Shown here piece after piece: positions 18,016 to 27,265 of a stretch of 64,000 bases of DNA (the stretch's first letter is position 1; each line of letters opens with the position of its first letter). The notes under the pieces are model-generated. The model had not been told where the DNA came from, made no database searches, and saw only the letters and a program-made list of their open reading frames with translations. The position numbers were made by a program, and so were the translations under genes. The DNA is from JAABRB01 sp963735025 (GTDB lineage: Bacteria > Pseudomonadota > Gammaproteobacteria > Burkholderiales > SG8-39). The DNA lies in assembly GCA_963735025.1 (NCBI GenBank), contig CAVTJG010000021.1, positions 14,425-78,424 on the forward strand. Reading direction: 5' to 3'.

Positions 18016-18229
18016 CCGCCGCTTCACGTGACCCGGTATCCGGCCAGGGAACCTCTGCAACATTCCGTACAGTCCGAATTGCCGGGCCGTACGAAGTGGG
18101 ATAGGGGACGCGCAGTAGGTCAAGGGGGGGAACGGAATGGGCGGAACCTTCCGTGAGCCCCTTATTGAGGCGTTAGCCTAGGCGCGTCGGACGCCGGACC
18201 AAGAAGAACCCATTAGAGGAGGAATTCCC

Positions 18230-20302
18230 ATGACAGCAGGTCTGTGGTTTGCGCTCGCCTGCGCGCTCGTTGCCATCGCATACGGCTGGATTTCGCGGAA
18301 CTGGATTCTTGCCCAGCCGGCCGGAAATGCGCGGATGCAGGAAATCGCTGCGGCGATTCAGCAGGGCGCCCAAGCCTATCTCAGCCGCCAGTACATGACC
18401 ATCGGCACGGTCGGCGTGATCCTGTTCATCGTGATCGGCATCGTCCCGGGTCTGGGGTGGCCGACCGCGTTCGGCTTCGCCATCGGTGCGATCCTGTCGG
18501 GCGCGGCCGGCTTCATCGGCATGAACATTTCGGTGCGGGCAAACGTCCGCACGGCAGAGGCGGCGCGCAGGGGACTCAACGATGCGCTGACAGTCGCGTT
18601 TCGCGGTGGTGCGATCACCGGCCTCCTGGTGGTCGGGCTCGGACTGCTCGGCGTCGCCGGCTATTACGCGATCCTGATCACGACCGGCAAGACCGGGGCG
18701 CCGCTCACCGAAGTGCTGAAGCCGCTCGTCGGCCTGGGCTTCGGCGGATCGCTGATCTCGATCTTCGCGCGACTCGGCGGAGGAATCTTCACCAAGGGTG
18801 CCGACGTCGGCGCCGACCTCGTCGGCAAGGTCGAGGCGGGCATTCCCGAGGACGATCCACGCAATCCGGCGGTGATCGCAGATAACGTCGGCGACAACGT
18901 CGGCGACTGCGCGGGCATGGCCGCCGATCTGTTCGAGACCTATGCGGTGACGATCATCGCCACCATGATTCTCGGTTCGCTGATCATCAAGACGGCCACT
19001 GACGCCGCGGTGATCTACCCGCTCGTGCTGGGCGGCTTCTCGATCATCGCATCGATCATCGGTGCCATGGTCGTCAAGACGACTCCGGGCAAGAAGATCA
19101 TGAACGCCCTGTACCGCGGCCTCGCCGTCGCAGCGGGGCTTTCCGCGATCGCGTTCATCCCGATCACCTTCTGGATCATGGGTGATGTGGTGAAGAACGT
19201 GCCGTTCGATTTCGCGGGCGGGCGTCATTTCATCTCCGTCTGGCACCTCTACGGCGCGACGCTGGTCGGGCTCGTGCTCACGGCGCTGCTCGTGGTGATC
19301 ACCGAGTACTACACCGCGACGGAATTCAAGCCGGTACAGCACGTGGCCGCGGCTTCTCAGACCGGGCATGCAACCAACATCATTGCGGGCCTGGGCGTCT
19401 CGATGCGATCCACGGCCTGGCCGGTGCTTTCCGTTTGTGCCGCCATCCTGGTCGCGTATCTGCTCGCCGGGTTGTACGGTATCGCAATCGCCGCGACGTC
19501 GATGCTCTCGATGGCGGGTATCGTCGTGGCGCTCGACGCCTACGGCCCGATCACCGACAACGCGGGCGGCATCGCGGAGATGGCCGAAATGCCTAGCGAG
19601 GTGCGTGCCATCACCGACCCGCTCGACGCCGTGGGCAACACGACCAAAGCGGTCACGAAAGGGTATGCAATCGGCTCTGCGGGACTCGCCGCGCTCGTGC
19701 TCTTCGCCGACTACACGCACGCGCTGGAGCACGCCGGCAAGACGTTGACGTTCGACCTGTCCGATTACCGGGTCATCATCGGCCTCTTCATCGGCGGGCT
19801 CGTGCCCTACCTCTTCGGCGCGATGGCGATGGAGGCGGTGGGTCGCGCGGCAGGCGCCGTCGTGGTCGAGGTGCGCCGGCAGTTCAAGGAAATCCCGGGA
19901 ATCATGGAAGGCAAGGCGAAGCCGGAGTACGGCGTCGCGGTGGACATGCTGACGCGCGCGGCGATCAAGGAGATGATCGTGCCGTCGCTTCTCCCGGTGC
20001 TGGTGCCCATCCTGGTGGGCTTCATTCTCGGACCGCAGGCCCTCGGCGGCGTGCTCATGGGAACGATCGTGACCGGTCTATTCGTCGCAATCTCGATGTG
20101 CACGGGCGGCGGCGCGTGGGACAACGCCAAGAAATATATCGAGGACGGCAAGTTCGGCGGAAAGGGCTCCGAGGCCCACAAGGCCGCCGTCACCGGCGAC
20201 ACGGTCGGCGATCCCTACAAGGACACCGCGGGGCCCGCCGTCAATCCGCTTATTAAGATTATCAACATCGTAGCTTTGCTGATTGTTCCTCTCATCGTCT
20301 GA
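18230..20302 (+). CDS. hppA: Membrane-bound K+-independent H+-translocating pyrophosphatase
   Basis: This integral membrane pump uses pyrophosphate hydrolysis to move protons outward. The 690-residue protein has about 16 hydrophobic helices and the catalytic segments GGGIFTKGADVGADLVGK, EDDPRNPAVIADNVGDNVGD and GDTVGDPYKDTAGPAVNP. The motif GNTTKA (lysine, rather than the alanine of K+-dependent enzymes) assigns it to the K+-independent class by established family knowledge. An AGGAGG site precedes ATG 18230. Confidence 0.95.
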   Translation: MTAGLWFALACALVAIAYGWISRNWILAQPAGNARMQEIAAAIQQGAQAYLSRQYMTIGTVGVILFIVIGIVPGLGWPTAFGFAIGAILSGAAGFIGMNISVRANVRTAEAARRGLNDALTVAFRGGAITGLLVVGLGLLGVAGYYAILITTGKTGAPLTEVLKPLVGLGFGGSLISIFARLGGGIFTKGADVGADLVGKVEAGIPEDDPRNPAVIADNVGDNVGDCAGMAADLFETYAVTIIATMILGSLIIKTATDAAVIYPLVLGGFSIIASIIGAMVVKTTPGKKIMNALYRGLAVAAGLSAIAFIPITFWIMGDVVKNVPFDFAGGRHFISVWHLYGATLVGLVLTALLVVITEYYTATEFKPVQHVAAASQTGHATNIIAGLGVSMRSTAWPVLSVCAAILVAYLLAGLYGIAIAATSMLSMAGIVVALDAYGPITDNAGGIAEMAEMPSEVRAITDPLDAVGNTTKAVTKGYAIGSAGLAALVLFADYTHALEHAGKTLTFDLSDYRVIIGLFIGGLVPYLFGAMAMEAVGRAAGAVVVEVRRQFKEIPGIMEGKAKPEYGVAVDMLTRAAIKEMIVPSLLPVLVPILVGFILGPQALGGVLMGTIVTGLFVAISMCTGGGAWDNAKKYIEDGKFGGKGSEAHKAAVTGDTVGDPYKDTAGPAVNPLIKIINIVALLIVPLIV

Positions 20303-20503
20303 CGGAAGTGGATCAGACACGCGGGTAGGTGACGAACAGGAGGGAACCCGCGGTTCCCTCCTTCGGAGAAACTCGAAGGTAACGATCAGGAGGAAACCGG
20401 CTGGTTTCCTCCCGATACCCTCCTTCCCGCTGATGAGCAACGCTGAGTTTGGCGGCGTCATCCTGCATGACCGCTGCGGTTGCGAGGTTGATCGGTTGAA
20501 GAA
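20303..20503. repeat. Intergenic stretch with two consecutive perfect hairpins after hppA
   Basis: AGGAGGGAAC / GTTCCCTCCT (20338-20347 with 20353-20362) and GGAGGAAACC / GGTTTCCTCC (20389-20398 with 20403-20412) form two 10-bp perfect stems with loops of five and four bases. The arms are related in sequence (GGAGGRAAC). They are not followed by T runs. The remainder to 20503 shows no gene. Confidence 0.6.
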
Positions 20504-20632
20504 TTTTCCCCTCCTTTTCAAGGGTGAGCCGGGAATTCGAAGAACGTGCCTGCGCACGTTCGAGCCGGCGAACGCCGGAAGCGTCCTCGCTTCCGGCCGG
20601 GCGGGGTGCCGCCGGAGGCGGCGGGGTGGTTC
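20504..20632 (+). repeat. Copy of a ~130-bp dispersed intergenic repeat
   Basis: The stretch begins TTTTCCCCTCCTTTTCAAGG and continues with ACGTGCCTGCGCACGTTCGA and CCGGCGAACGCC, ending in a GC-rich dyad (GCCGCCGGAGGCGGC). It aligns over its whole length with 41603-41732 with scattered mismatches. It is intergenic and non-coding. Confidence 0.75.
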
Positions 20633-20651
20633 GGAGCAATCGTAACGTGAG

Positions 20652-20680
20652 AATCCCCGCGCAAGCGGGGATTTTTCTTT
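20652..20680 (+). terminator. Rho-independent terminator just upstream of ggt
   Basis: AATCCCCGC, loop GCAA, GCGGGGATT, followed by a T-rich run TTTTTCTTTT. It lies about 350 bases past hppA and only 46 bases before the ggt ATG, on the same strand. It therefore ends hppA read-through, or acts as an attenuator for ggt. Confidence 0.8.
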
Positions 20681-20725
20681 TGGTACGGTTGCAATGTGTA
20701 ACGCCACGTGGTTCTCTTGAGCCCG

Positions 20726-22450
20726 ATGTTTTTCTTGCGAATTCTTGCATCGCTGCTTGCCTGCGCGTGTGGCGCCGCGCTTGCGCAGCCGTTACCCTCC
20801 GGCCCCTCCGGCTACGTGCCGAAGAAGGCGGCATTCGGCAAGCACTTCATGGTTGCCGCGGCGAATCCGCTCGCCGTGGAGGCGGGGCGTGCGGTGATCG
20901 CGCGCGGTGGTTCGGCGGTGGACGCGGCCGTCGCGGTGCAGATGGTCTTGAACGTGGTCGAGCCGGAGGCGTCGGGAATCGGCGGCGGCGCGTTTCTCCT
21001 GCACTGGTCCGCACGCGACCAGCGCACGCGTGCCTACGACGGGCGCGAAACGGCGCCTGCCGCAGCGACGCCCGGTCTTTTTCTCGACGCCGCGGGCAGG
21101 CCGATGGCGTTTTTCGACGCGGTCGTCGGCGGCCGTTCGGTGGGCACTCCGGGGCTGCTCGCGATGCTCGAGCTTGCACACCGACGGCACGGCAAGCGCG
21201 CATGGCGAGAGCTGTTCGAGCCCGCAATCCGTCTCGCGGACGAAGGCTTCCCGGTCTCGCCGCGATTGGCGACGCTGCTCGAGAACGAGAGATATCTCCC
21301 GACCGACCCGAACGCCCGGCGACTCTTCTACGGCGCGGACGGAACACCGCGCCGCGCGGGCGAGGTGATTCGCAATCCTGCGCTTGCGGAAACGCTGCGG
21401 GAAATCGCGGCGGACGGGTCCCGCGCGTTCTACACCGGCGAGATTGCGCAGGACATCGTCGCCGCGGTGCACGCCCACCCGACCAATCCGGGCCTCCTTT
21501 CTCGCGCGGACCTGGCCAGGTATCGGCCGGTCGAGCGCCCTCCGGTTTGCGGGCAGTACCGCCACAACAGGGTTTGCGGCATGCCGCCGCCCAGCTCGGG
21601 AGGGCTCGCGGTACTGCAGATACTGGGCATCCTGGAGAGTTTTCCGATGGCGCAGGTCGCGCAGCAGCAGTTGATGGCTGCACACCTCTTTTCCGAGGCA
21701 GGCCGGCTCGCCTACGCCGATCGCAATCTGTACGTCGCGGACCCGGATTTCGTCGCCGTGCCAATGCGCGGGATGATCGATCCTGCGTACTTGCGCGAGC
21801 GCGCCGATCTCATTCATCTCTCCCGATCGCTGGGCCGTGCGGCACCGGGGGTTCCGCCTGGCGCGGCGCGGCCACACCTCGCGGTCTCACCGGAACGTGC
21901 GTCGACCAGCCACTTCTCCATCGTCGACGCCGAAGGAAACGCGGTCGCCATGACGACGTCGATCGAGAATGCGTTCGGGAGCCGGATCATGGTACGCGGT
22001 TTCCTGCTCAACAATCAGCTCACGGACTTTTCGTTCGCTCCCGAGACGGCCGGCCGGCTCGTCGCAAATCGCGTCGAGCCCGGCAAGCGGCCGCGCAGCT
22101 CGATGGCTCCGACACTCGTCTTCGATCGCGCCGGGCGACTCACTCATGTGCTCGGTTCGCCGGGAGGTAGCCTCATCATCAACTACGTTGCGCAGGCGCT
22201 GGTCGCGATGATCGACTGGCGCGACGACGCTCAGCGTGCGATCAGCATTGGCCACTACGGCAGCCGCAACGGCCCGACCGAGCTCGAGCGGGGCACCGAT
22301 TCCGCTGGCCTCGCTCGCGGCCTCGGACTGCTCGGTCACGATGTGCGCGTCATGGACATGACGAGCGGACTCCATGCCATCGAACGGGTGCCGGGTGGCT
22401 GGCTCGGCGCGGCGGATCCACGCCGGGAGGGCGCTGCCGCGGGCGGATAA
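20726..22450 (+). CDS. ggt: Gamma-glutamyltransferase
   Basis: This is a periplasmic enzyme that cleaves glutathione and transfers the glutamyl group. The 574-residue precursor has a signal peptide (FFLRILASLLACACGAALAQ), the large-subunit glutamate-binding region, and the autoprocessing and catalytic Thr in STSHFSIVD. GSPGGSLIINYV lies in the small subunit. The open frame also allows GTG 20708, but ATG 20726 starts right at the signal peptide. Confidence 0.94.
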   Translation: MFFLRILASLLACACGAALAQPLPSGPSGYVPKKAAFGKHFMVAAANPLAVEAGRAVIARGGSAVDAAVAVQMVLNVVEPEASGIGGGAFLLHWSARDQRTRAYDGRETAPAAATPGLFLDAAGRPMAFFDAVVGGRSVGTPGLLAMLELAHRRHGKRAWRELFEPAIRLADEGFPVSPRLATLLENERYLPTDPNARRLFYGADGTPRRAGEVIRNPALAETLREIAADGSRAFYTGEIAQDIVAAVHAHPTNPGLLSRADLARYRPVERPPVCGQYRHNRVCGMPPPSSGGLAVLQILGILESFPMAQVAQQQLMAAHLFSEAGRLAYADRNLYVADPDFVAVPMRGMIDPAYLRERADLIHLSRSLGRAAPGVPPGAARPHLAVSPERASTSHFSIVDAEGNAVAMTTSIENAFGSRIMVRGFLLNNQLTDFSFAPETAGRLVANRVEPGKRPRSSMAPTLVFDRAGRLTHVLGSPGGSLIINYVAQALVAMIDWRDDAQRAISIGHYGSRNGPTELERGTDSAGLARGLGLLGHDVRVMDMTSGLHAIERVPGGWLGAADPRREGAAAGG

Positions 22451-22457
22451 CCCCGCC

Positions 22458-23417
22458 TCAACCGCGCGGCACGCGATCGCGCACGATCGCCAGAAGTCTT
22501 TCGGTAACGTCGTGCGCGAGACAATCGATACGTGCCGCGTCGGGCCATTTGCGCAGCCAGGTCAGCTGCCGTTTCGCCAGCTGTCGGGTGGCGAAAACGC
22601 CCCGATCGCGCAACTCTCGGCGGTCATAGCGTCCCTCGAGGTGCTCCCAAGCCTGGCGGTAGCCCACGCAGCGCATTGAAGGCAGTCCCTCCGAGAGCGC
22701 ATGCCGCGCGCGCAGTGCGGCCAGTTCCTCCACCAGCCCGGCCTCCAGCATCGCTGCGAAGCGCTCCGCGATCCGGGCGTGCAGGACTCCGCGATCGCCG
22801 GGCTCCAGCGACACCCACAGCAGGTCGGTCGTGGATCCGGAGTCGGCCGGATTCTCCAGAAGCGTCGACATGGACTTGCCGGTGAGCCGGAACACCTCGA
22901 GCGCGCGCTGGATGCGCTGCGAGTCGTTCGGTGCGAGTCTGGCCGCCGTGCGAGGGTCGATTCGCGCCAGCTCTGCGTGCAGGTGGGGCCAGCCGTGCGT
23001 CGCGGCCCGAGCCTCGATCTCGGCGCGCACTGTGGGATCGGCGTCCGGCAGGGCCGCCAGACCATCGCGCAGCGCCTTGAAGTAGAGCATCGTGCCGCCG
23101 ACCAGCAAGGGAATGCGGCCTCGTTCGCGGATTGATACGATCGCGCGCAGTGCGAGCGTACGAAACCGGGCGGCCGAGTACGATTCCGTCGGATCGATCA
23201 GGTCGATCAAGTGATGCGGTATCCGTTGCTGCTCTTCGGCGGAGGGCTTCGCGGTACCGACGTCCATGCCACGGTACACCTGCGCGGAGTCGACACTCAC
23301 GATCTCGACCGGCAGATGATCCGCGAGAGCCATGGCGAGACGGGACTTGCCGCTCGCGGTCGGGCCCATGATCGCGATCGCTGGCGGTGATGGCGCGCGC
23401 TCGACTTCCGGGCGCAT
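22458..23417 (-). CDS. miaA: tRNA dimethylallyltransferase
   Basis: This enzyme prenylates A37 of tRNAs that read codons starting with U. The 319-residue protein has the P-loop IMGPTASGKS, VSVDSAQVYRGMDVGTAKPS, LLVGGTMLYF and GLPSMRCVGYRQAWEHLEG. ATG 23417 lies seven bases after the mutL stop; a TTG at 23462 would add 15 residues overlapping mutL and is less likely. mutL-miaA is a classical operon. Confidence 0.95.
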   Translation of the reverse strand: MRPEVERAPSPPAIAIMGPTASGKSRLAMALADHLPVEIVSVDSAQVYRGMDVGTAKPSAEEQQRIPHHLIDLIDPTESYSAARFRTLALRAIVSIRERGRIPLLVGGTMLYFKALRDGLAALPDADPTVRAEIEARAATHGWPHLHAELARIDPRTAARLAPNDSQRIQRALEVFRLTGKSMSTLLENPADSGSTTDLLWVSLEPGDRGVLHARIAERFAAMLEAGLVEELAALRARHALSEGLPSMRCVGYRQAWEHLEGRYDRRELRDRGVFATRQLAKRQLTWLRKWPDAARIDCLAHDVTERLLAIVRDRVPRG

Positions 23418-23424
23418 GGAACCT

Positions 23425-25170
23425 TCACCGTCCGCGGAGGAAGAGCCGATCGAGGTCGGCAAGGCTCATCTGATACCAGGTAGGGCGACCGTGATTGCAT
23501 TGGCCCGCGCGCTCGGTCTCCTCCATCTGGCGCAGCAGCGCGTTCATCTCCGGGATGCTGAGCTGTCGCCGTGCGCGCACCGCCCCATGGCACGCCATGG
23601 TTCCGAGCAACTCGTCCTGGCGGCTGGTCAGCACCTGGCTCGCGCCGTACTCGCGCATGTCGTGCAGCACCGCGCGAACGAGCGCCGGGACGTCGCCTTG
23701 CGCAACGAGTGCCGGCACCGCACGCACGATGATCGCCGTGGCCGATAGGGCGGCCAGCTCGAATCCGAGCTGTGCGAGCGCCCGCTGGTTCTCGTCCAGC
23801 GTGGCCACGTCCAAGGCCTCGGCGTTGAAGGTGACGGGAATCAGCAGCGGCTGCGCTGTCACCTTGTGGTCCGCGAGCGCCGACTTGAGATCTTCGTACA
23901 GGATGCGCTCATGCGCCGCGTGCATGTCGACGAGCACGAGCCCGGATCGGTTCTGCGCGAGGATGTAGATCCCGTGCAGCTGGCCGAGCGCGAAGCCGAG
24001 CGGCTGCTCGGACGCCTCTGCGGCGATCTGGGGGGTTGCCGCCTGCGCGGCTAGTCCGCTCAACATCGCCGTGTAGGCACCCACCGGTTGCGCGACACCG
24101 AACGATCGTTGCCAGCCTCCCGTCGTGGGAGCGGGCACGAGCTGCGGCTCCATTGGTACCGCGAAGGCGGCGGCTGCCTGGGCGGCCGTTCCGGCAAGAG
24201 CCTTCTGGACCGCGTGATAGACGAACTGGTGGACGGCGCGTGGGTCGCGGAAACGCACCTCGATTTTCGCCGGATGAACGTTCACGTCGACCAGGCTCGG
24301 TTCGATGTCCAGATAGAGCACGTATGCCGGGTGACGATCTCCGTGCAGGACGTCCGCGTAGGCCTCACGCACCGCGTGCGTGAGCAGCTTGTCGCGGACG
24401 AACCGGCCGTTGACGAACAGATACTGTGCGTCTCGCGACGCCTTGGCTTCCGCCGGCGGTGTCACCCGCCCATGCAGTCGCAGCTCCGTGCCGCCGGCCT
24501 CGACGCGACGCGCGCTCTCTGCGAACGCTTCGCCCATCACCGCAGCAATGCGTGCGGCAAGATCCCCTGCCGGGTAGTGGGCGCTGACGCGGGCGTTGTG
24601 GCGCAGGGTCAGCGCAACGTCCGGGCGCGCGAGCGCGATGCGGCGAAACATCTCGGCGCAATGCGCGAGCTCGGTCGGTTCGGACTTGAGAAACTTGCGC
24701 CGTGCGGGCGTATTGAAGTAGAGATCGGTGACGTCGAGCGTTGTGCCCTCGGAGTGCGCGGCCGGCTCCGGAGCGCCGGGGGCGCTGCCCTCCGCAGTGA
24801 CCCGCCAGGCGTGCTCCGCATCTGCAGGTCGCGAGGTGAGGGCGACGCGGGCCACCGATGCGATGCTCGCGAGCGCCTCGCCGCGAAACCCGAGCGATGC
24901 GACGCGCTCGAGGTCTGACAGGGACTGTATCTTGCTCGTGGCATGGCGCGCCAGGGCGAGCGCGAGGTCGTCGCGCGCGATGCCGGCGCCGTCGTCCGTC
25001 ACCCGGATCTGGCGAGTCCCACCGTTTGCGAGCGTCACGCCAACCGCTCGCGCGCCGGCATCGACGCTGTTCTCGAGCAGCTCTTTCAGCACGGACGCCG
25101 GTCGCTCGACGACCTCGCCGGCGGCGATCTGGCTGATCAGGGTATCCGGGAGTATTCGAATGGCCGGCAT
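23425..25170 (-). CDS. mutL: DNA mismatch repair protein MutL
   Basis: MutL couples MutS mismatch recognition to strand incision. The 581-residue protein has the GHKL ATPase motifs ELLENSVDAGA, DDGAGI and GFRGEALASI in the first 110 residues, and a C-terminal dimerisation domain. The segment DMHAAHERILYE near residue 420 resembles the metal-binding endonuclease motif D-x-H-A-x2-E-x4-E, which E. coli MutL lacks. ATG 25170 fits the family N-terminus (PAIRILPDTLISQIAAGEV); the frame upstream is not coding. Confidence 0.95.
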   Translation of the reverse strand: MPAIRILPDTLISQIAAGEVVERPASVLKELLENSVDAGARAVGVTLANGGTRQIRVTDDGAGIARDDLALALARHATSKIQSLSDLERVASLGFRGEALASIASVARVALTSRPADAEHAWRVTAEGSAPGAPEPAAHSEGTTLDVTDLYFNTPARRKFLKSEPTELAHCAEMFRRIALARPDVALTLRHNARVSAHYPAGDLAARIAAVMGEAFAESARRVEAGGTELRLHGRVTPPAEAKASRDAQYLFVNGRFVRDKLLTHAVREAYADVLHGDRHPAYVLYLDIEPSLVDVNVHPAKIEVRFRDPRAVHQFVYHAVQKALAGTAAQAAAAFAVPMEPQLVPAPTTGGWQRSFGVAQPVGAYTAMLSGLAAQAATPQIAAEASEQPLGFALGQLHGIYILAQNRSGLVLVDMHAAHERILYEDLKSALADHKVTAQPLLIPVTFNAEALDVATLDENQRALAQLGFELAALSATAIIVRAVPALVAQGDVPALVRAVLHDMREYGASQVLTSRQDELLGTMACHGAVRARRQLSIPEMNALLRQMEETERAGQCNHGRPTWYQMSLADLDRLFLRGR

Positions 25171-25200
25171 GCGAGTCGAGCGTCGCTTGAAGCGAGGCCG

Positions 25201-25226
25201 ATTATACCGATGCGGCCCGTTACAAT
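25201..25226. promoter_or_regulatory. Overlapping divergent -10 elements for mutL and the DedA gene
   Basis: Read leftwards, TATAAT (25206 to 25201) lies 31 bases before mutL. Read rightwards, TACAAT (25221-25226) lies 27 bases before the DedA gene. No strong -35 is seen for either. The 82-bp gap leaves room for nothing else. Confidence 0.5.
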
Positions 25227-25252
25227 ACGCGGTCTTCGCGAATCGACTGCCG

Positions 25253-25903
25253 ATGGAACTCGTACTCTGGTTCTGGGACCTGCTGGTGCACCTCGACCAG
25301 CATCTTGCCATGCTGCTGCAGCAGTATGGCACTTGGGTCTACCTGATTCTCTTCGTGATCGTCTTCTGTGAAACGGGGTTCGTGGTCACGCCGTTTCTGC
25401 CGGGCGATTCCCTCTTGTTCGTGTCCGGAACCCTCTGGGCCACTTCGGGCATGGAAGTGGAGCTGCTCGCCGCCACGCTAGTCTGCGCGGCGCTGTGCGG
25501 CGACAACGTCAACTACTGGGTGGGACGCTACCTCGGGCCGCGTGTGTTTCGCTGGGAGCATTCGCGCTGGTTCAACCGCCATGCGCTGGATCGGACGCAC
25601 GAGTTCTACGAGCGCCATGGCGGAAAGACCCTCATCATCGCCCGGTTCGTGCCGCTCGTGCGCACGTTCGCGCCCTTCGTCGCGGGGGTCGGCCGCATGT
25701 CCTACGCCCGCTTTCTCGCCTATTCCGTTGCCGCCGCGCTGCTGTGGGTGCTCTCGCTGGTGTACGCCGGTTATTTCTTCGGCAATGTGCCGTGGGTCAG
25801 GAGCAACCTCACGATCGTCATCTTCGGGATCATCGCCCTGTCGCTCGCGCCGATCGCCGTCGGATACGTCCGGCACCGCGCGCAAGGCGCGCGAACCGGA
25901 TAG
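25253..25903 (+). CDS. DedA family membrane protein
   Basis: This 216-residue inner-membrane protein has several hydrophobic segments and family motifs ETGFVVTPFLPGDSLLF, GDNVNYWVGRYLG, FYERHGGKTLIIARFVPLVRTF and FAPFVAGVGRM. DedA proteins are linked to membrane lipid (undecaprenyl phosphate) translocation and proton-motive-force homeostasis. ATG 25253 is the start; the longer frame overlaps mutL. Confidence 0.93.
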   Translation: MELVLWFWDLLVHLDQHLAMLLQQYGTWVYLILFVIVFCETGFVVTPFLPGDSLLFVSGTLWATSGMEVELLAATLVCAALCGDNVNYWVGRYLGPRVFRWEHSRWFNRHALDRTHEFYERHGGKTLIIARFVPLVRTFAPFVAGVGRMSYARFLAYSVAAALLWVLSLVYAGYFFGNVPWVRSNLTIVIFGIIALSLAPIAVGYVRHRAQGARTG

Positions 25904-25909
25904 CGCCGG

Positions 25910-27265
25910 TCAGTTCCTGACGGCCGGCGGAAGGCGGTTGTCGGCGTCGTCCGCGGCCAGCGTCCCGCGGGTCGGCGGATGCTCGGCGAAATAGCGCTTG
26001 ATGCCGGCCAGGAGTGCGCGCGCGATCTTGTCCTGGTAGGCCCCGCTGTTCAGCTTCTTCTCTTCGTCGGGATTCGATATGAACGCCGTCTCGACCAGGA
26101 TCGACGGAATGTCGGGCGATTTCAGCACCGCGAAGCCGGCCTGTTCGACGTGCTCCTTGTGCAGCGAATTGATGTCGCCGAGCTCGTCGAGCACGACGCG
26201 ACCCAGCTTCAGGCTGTCGCTGATCGTCGCGGTCTGGGAGAGGTCGAGCAGCGTCTGGGCGAGGTACCGATCCTTGACATCCAGGTTCACGCCGCCGATA
26301 AGGTCGGCTTCGTTCTCGCGCTTGGCGAGCCAGCTCGCCGCCGCGCTCGTGGCCCCGCGCTCTGACAGGGCGAACACGGAAGCGCCGCGTGCGTGCGGCA
26401 GGATGTACGCATCGGCATGGATCGAGACGAACAGGTCCGCCTTGACGCGCCGCGCCTTTTCGACCCGCGTCTGCAGGGGCACGAAGAAGTCCCCGTCGCG
26501 CGTCATGACGGCGCGCATGTTCGGCTCCGCCTCGACGAGCTTGCGGAGTCGTTGCGCGATGGACAGCGTCACGTCCTTCTCGTGACTGCCGCGGCGCCCT
26601 TTTGCGCCGGGATCCTCGCCGCCATGTCCGGCGTCGATCACGACCGTGACCAGCCGGTGGGCGAGGGACTTGTCCGAGCCGCGGCGCGATCGCCTGCCTT
26701 TGTCGTCGAGGGGCCATGGCTCGACCCGGGGCGAGTCCTCGGGCGAATTTGACGAGGCTGTCTGGTCCGGGGCGGTTTGCGCGGCGCCGCGCTGCTGCAG
26801 CAAGGCGAGCAGCGGGTCGCGCGGCACGGCAGGGTAGACGTCGAGCACGAGCCGATAGCCGTACTCCCCGATCGGCTTGAGCAGAAAGACCTGCGGCTTC
26901 GCTTCGGTCTTGAGGTCCAGGACGAGCCGGATGACGCCGGGCTTGAAACGGCCGACGCGAATGTTCCCCACGAATGGATCGTCCGGCCGAACCTTGTCCG
27001 CAACCTCCTTGACCAGGGAGTCGTAGTCCAGATTCTCGAGATCGACGACCAGCCGGTGCGGGTTCTTGACGAGCAGCACCGAATGTCGCGGCTCGGTGTT
27101 CATCTCGAGCGTGACGCGCGTGTACTCCCCGGATGGCCACACGCGCACCGCGCGCATCGGCTCGTCCGCAGCGGCAGCGGAGGGTAGTCCGAGAGCGAGC
27201 AGTACGGCGGCTAGGCCCGCGCCCAGCCGGGAACCGAGACGACAGCGGCGACGGATGTCAGGCAC
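25910..27265 (-). CDS. amiC: N-acetylmuramoyl-L-alanine amidase with AMIN domain
   Basis: This periplasmic amidase splits septal peptidoglycan during cell separation. The 451-residue precursor has a signal peptide (about residues 1-33, ending AAAADE), an AMIN domain (to about residue 130), a variable linker, and an Amidase_3 catalytic domain. That domain has zinc ligands in VIDAGHGGEDPG, HEKDV and VSIHADA, and the catalytic Glu in LVETAFISNPDEE. Its first 55 bases overlap the end of tsaE, the usual tsaE-amiC coupling. Confidence 0.94.
   Translation of the reverse strand: MPDIRRRCRLGSRLGAGLAAVLLALGLPSAAAADEPMRAVRVWPSGEYTRVTLEMNTEPRHSVLLVKNPHRLVVDLENLDYDSLVKEVADKVRPDDPFVGNIRVGRFKPGVIRLVLDLKTEAKPQVFLLKPIGEYGYRLVLDVYPAVPRDPLLALLQQRGAAQTAPDQTASSNSPEDSPRVEPWPLDDKGRRSRRGSDKSLAHRLVTVVIDAGHGGEDPGAKGRRGSHEKDVTLSIAQRLRKLVEAEPNMRAVMTRDGDFFVPLQTRVEKARRVKADLFVSIHADAYILPHARGASVFALSERGATSAAASWLAKRENEADLIGGVNLDVKDRYLAQTLLDLSQTATISDSLKLGRVVLDELGDINSLHKEHVEQAGFAVLKSPDIPSILVETAFISNPDEEKKLNSGAYQDKIARALLAGIKRYFAEHPPTRGTLAADDADNRLPPAVRN

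Noticed and set aside
18173..19732. 519-residue antisense frame in hppA
   Set aside because: Composition (Arg/Asp/His-rich) and location opposite the pyrophosphatase mark it as a shadow.
20524..22170. 548-residue frame over the repeat and ggt
   Set aside because: Reads through the intergenic repeat and terminator, then shadows ggt in another frame.
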